Below are positions 60,748-64,000 of a DNA stretch of 64,000 nucleotides, one piece after another. The translations under genes and the position numbers were made by a program. Numbering within the stretch: position 1 is the stretch's first letter; the number at the start of each line of letters is the position of its first letter. The notes beneath the pieces are model-generated. The model searched no databases. It was not told the origin of the DNA and saw nothing but the letters and a program-made list of their open reading frames with translations. The stretch is from Pistacia vera (lineage: Eukaryota > Streptophyta > Magnoliopsida > Sapindales > Anacardiaceae), in contig NW_022196082.1 in the NCBI RefSeq assembly GCF_008641045.1, positions 372,001 through 436,000 on the forward strand. Direction: 5' to 3'.

Positions 60748-62389
60748 AATGAAGGAGTTGAAATGAATAGTCATGCATATACAACTTACTAATTCATTGT
60801 TCATCTTACATTTAATTATATACAGAAATTTCATTAATATGAAAATATACATTATTCTGTCATTAGGGAATTCTAGAGTAATATCCATTACTAAATGAAT
60901 TGTTCCTTGTTAAGAAATACAAGATTATTTTGTTTTATTGTTTATTAAGAGTAGAATAATATTTTCATTATTTTTCTTGTTTAATCTATATATAGTCTCT
61001 TTATATTTAGGTTAAATCATTTTTTGTATTTGATTGCATTATGCAGTATCAATTAAACCCTAACTTCTTCTTTTTCTTATTTCTTTGGATGGTTTAACAT
61101 TTACCATATAAGTTTGTAACCGCTCTTGGATTGGTTACTAAATTTAACCAGATAACTTATGATTATTTTTCTGTTGGATGATGATACTGCTTAACGTCGT
61201 CAAAGGCATGACACATGCAGTGAGTTTAAGTTATCAACTACCTAGAAAAAGTAAAGCAATTCTATAGAGGTTATTTATATAAAATGACTGCTTCCATTAA
61301 AGCTGGCCTTTGGCTTTGGGTCCTTATCTCAATTGGGTTATAGTTAAAATATGCTGTCTTTCTCAGTTGTTTAGTCTTCCTCGTGTCAATAAAACAAGCA
61401 AAATTTAGAAAAGAGGACCAACCAATAATGGCGGTGTCCACTATGATTTTAAGTCCATATTTGTCTTATTTCTCTTAGATTCGGTCCCTCATATTAATCA
61501 CTTGAAAAAACAATCACACAAAAGCTTAAAAAGATATTTAGATACTTTGAAAAGATATGCAATCTACTTCTCTCATTCTCCATTGAACTCTTTATTTGTG
61601 TCTCATTATATTATATCAAGAGTTTTTATACTTTAAATAATGTTATCATTAAACCCTTCAAAATTCTGTAATTTTAAATTAAAGATGGTTCGAATTCATG
61701 ATACAAACACAAAAGAGACGACAATATTGTTGTCATCAAATGGTCCATGTTTCAGAGTTCCAGGAACCTGACTTGCCCCAAGTTGGTTTGATGTCATAAT
61801 CAAGGAGGGTGATTACTTGGACCGTTTATGTGTGAAGAAGGTCAAATTTATCAACACCGACCCAAGAAATAACGCCTCCATTTGGCTTTGTCTACATCAG
61901 TCAACATTACTTATTAGCTTAAGCCTTTGAAAAAGTAACAAAAGACAATTGTCTAGGCTTTGTATTTTATATACATATGTCGTGACTTCGTCTAGCCGCG
62001 TGAACAATTTCAGAATTTCTGGGATTATTTGTTCACATTGCTCTCATCATAATGTGAAATTCAGAAAATAGCTCAATGGTGGGGCTTTTCAGAAATTAGC
62101 AGGACTTTTGGAGTGGGATGGTCCATTGGATCAAGTTGGGCTGTAGCCCAACTTTGTCCAAAGTTCAACCTATGTTATGTGCTGTGCATTCTAATTCTTG
62201 GAAATAATGTCAACTCGCACACTCAGCTTCTTCTTTTATCTCTTACCCAGTTACCTGATTTACAGAGCTCATAATCTTGCAATGAAACTACTGCCATCAT
62301 TTTCGCCGGAGATTCTGCAGCCATGGCTTACTCTTTTATGTACCACATAAAATGGTCAGAAGTTCTTTATTTATTTATTTATTTCAATT
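60748..62389. other. Intergenic, AT-rich; no gene seen
   Basis: No supported coding region, terminal repeats or RNA gene. Two short G/C-richer stretches occur at 61770-61900 and 62090-62160. A (TTTA)n run at 62367-62382 precedes the second Tat LTR. Confidence 0.5.
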
Positions 62390-62993
62390 TGTATTTATAC
62401 CTAAAAAGTCAAGGTTGACGTGGGCTCTCGTCAGCAAGGGCCAATCAGAGTTCAGGGAGGCGTTGTGCCGTCTAGACGATGCTACGTCGCGCAAGGATGG
62501 AAGAGGTATGACTATCGTCAGTGCGGTAGGTGAATGCCAGACTTGAGTGGCCAGGAATTGTCCACATGCCCAAGCCCTACGCGATTTAAAGATGTCTCTC
62601 GTGCAAACAACCAATGTGAAGCAGGTTAAGAATTGTACCACACCTGCCGGACTGCAGACCCATGATTACTACCTTGAATCCTCCAACTATAAATAGAGGG
62701 CTTCTCTCTTGTTTACGAGATTTGCTTATCTTTAGTATTAAACGGCATACATTCTCTCTTTCACTCTCTATATTCTCTCTAGATTATAATTCAGCTCACT
62801 ACACGCGACCTAACTGTAACCATCCATTAATACCACTATAGTAAACGTAGGATTCCCTTTTGAGCATCCGAACCACTTCAAAAACTGCTTCTTATTTATT
62901 TTCTCACTGCATATTTTCATATTACGTGTAATTTCTAAGCTCGCTTAGCACTTTGCACGTGTGAGTCGTTGGGGTCAAAATCAAGCATCAACA
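62390..62993 (+). repeat. 5' LTR of a second Tat-type gypsy element
   Basis: Ends GCATCAACA at 62993 and is followed by the primer site GTTTGGCACTAGAAGG. A TATA-like CTATAAATAGAGGG lies near 62686-62699. The left end is set near TGTATTTATACC (62390) by matching GTCAAGGTTGACGTGGG to the start of the other Tat LTRs, so it is approximate. No left target duplication can be tested because the right end is outside. Confidence 0.7.
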
Positions 62994-63027
62994 GTTTGGC
63001 ACTAGAAGGAGGGCCTGATTTAGCATC

Positions 63028-64000
63028 ATGACGGATATTCCTTCAAGCTCACAACTCGATCCAGCCGTGATGAATTACCTGGAGAGGTTCAACAATACTT
63101 TCCAAATGATTAGCCAAAAGCTGGACCGTTTGGATCGGGTCGTACCACCAAAGTCTAATGAGGTAGTGCCACCGCCAAAGACGTCTGCAAGTCACGCGAA
63201 AGCATAGAAAAGGGCGAAAGCCCGCACCGCATGCATACTTACGCATAAAAGTAAGGAAAAGCAAGTGGCGAGCAGTGGATCGAAGGGCTCCGAGGGACTA
63301 GCGAACACCGATCGTGCAACGGGTAGAATACCTGTGGCATTGCGACTCGATGACATGTCACAACATGAGCTGTCCCATGCCAAGTCGCATGGGCACTTCC
63401 ACCAAAGTGCAAGGCAAGGAGATTCTCAATATCGCCGAAATGATAACCTCGATCGTTATCACGCGGGAAACCCCCGTCGTCCGCGGGTCGGTTCTGACCA
63501 CCGTGGAGATCAGGAAAACTCCTCAAGCCATTCATGCCTTCATACGACCCCAGCCAGCATGTGTCAAGGTTCGCCCAAGCTTCTGACCGAGTTGAGGAAG
63601 AGCCCGATTTGCGGTCTTTCCTCAACTACAACCGTGAGGGTCAAATCCACGTTGCAGAGAGTGATCCCCAGGTAGCTCTGCTACCTCAGATTGAGGAATT
63701 ACAGTGAGCTTTGGATCAGCTTAAGGCTTAGCAGAATGAGCATGGGATAGTCGTAGAGGCGTCTCTCCTTTTTCCAGCAGTGTTAGCTGCTCCTCTCTCA
63801 TTAAGATTCAAAATGCCCAACATGCGGGTGTTCGATGGGAATTCTAATCTGCAGGATCACCTTTATGAGTTCAATGACCTCATGGAACTCCACCAAGTCT
63901 CTGACTTGGCCAAATGTTGTTGCTCAACAGTGAATATAACTGCCCATGTCAAGTGTTGGTTCAGATTACTTTCCGCGGGATCAATCAGCTCGTGGCAACA
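63028..64000 (+). pseudogene. gag of the second Tat element (partial, broken)
   Basis: Starts ATG 63028 (MTDIPSSSQLDPAVMNYLER), similar in order to ILAASQLDPTIRSYLERF of the other element. A TAG at 63205-63207 (CAG expected) interrupts it. The later open part (KGSEGLANTDRATGRIPVAL, LSHAKSHGHFHQSARQGD, NDNLDRYHAGNPR) is Arg/His-rich. From about 63550 the frame shifts. Matching phrases (YEFNDLMELHQVSDLAKC) reappear near 63865-63920 in another frame. Not functional as written. Confidence 0.8.

Larger units (their letters stand above)
62390..64000 (+). mobile_element. Second Tat-type gypsy element, cut by window end
   Basis: LTR, primer site and gag start in plus orientation, opposite to the element at 36397-46570. 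The gag product and the primer site are related to those of that element but clearly diverged, so it is a different copy or subfamily. It continues beyond base 64000. Confidence 0.8.

Noticed and set aside
1..64000. CRISPR arrays, operons, tRNA or rRNA genes
   Set aside because: The tandem repeats found lack CRISPR architecture and the genome is eukaryotic. Reading by eye I saw no tRNA or rRNA signature, although a tRNA could be missed without a scan.

Overview
The window is nuclear DNA of a flowering plant, most likely a eudicot. Its genes have plant-type split exons, and they include an HSL2-type receptor kinase and a TUA2/4/6-type alpha-tubulin. The spaces between genes are AT-rich and full of plant transposons. 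I cannot name the species. Only four ordinary host genes are supported: the 3' part of an HSL2-like LRR receptor kinase at the left edge (2-2747, +), an alpha-tubulin (50670-53230, +), an uncharacterised AT-hook-like protein with four exons (54839-57622, +), and an intronless SMI1/KNR4-like (SUKH) protein (59707-60747, +).

Between 2.7 and 50.5 kb nearly all recognisable sequence is mobile or repetitive. From left to right: a ~180-bp tandem repeat in two arrays (4733-6930); a local ~205-bp repeat (7790-8250 and flanks) cut by a Tekay-like solo LTR (8251-10784) and by a non-autonomous hAT (11233-12983); a Tat-like LTR remnant (13186-13978); a complete but dead Ty1-copia element (14317-21175) with a solo copia LTR inside its gag (14998-16789); a hAT MITE (22179-22784); a Tat-type solo LTR (23177-23729); a large PIF/Harbinger-like composite (about 24214-35818); a complete Tat-lineage gypsy element in minus orientation (36397-46570); and a foldback element (46928-50173) holding a dead hAT transposon (47313-49865). 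A second Tat-type element enters at the right edge (about 62390 onward, +) and runs off the window.

The most notable structure is the PIF/Harbinger composite. It carries a decayed DDE transposase, a Myb/SANT-like partner gene and, before its right end, a decayed Ulp1-like (C48) cysteine protease gene whose catalytic Cys position reads Tyr. Its Myb gene is interrupted twice, by a hAT MITE with a perfect 8-bp target duplication and by a 3.2-kb solo LTR. The gypsy element also carries an extra gene with its own introns, antisense to gag-pol. Most disabling stop codons in the mobile genes sit where one C-to-T (or G-to-A) change from CAG, CAA, CGA or TGG would create them, which fits decay of methylated repeats.

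Insertion boundaries were set by reading target-site duplications and terminal repeats by eye. Domain names rest on recognised motifs, not on database searches.
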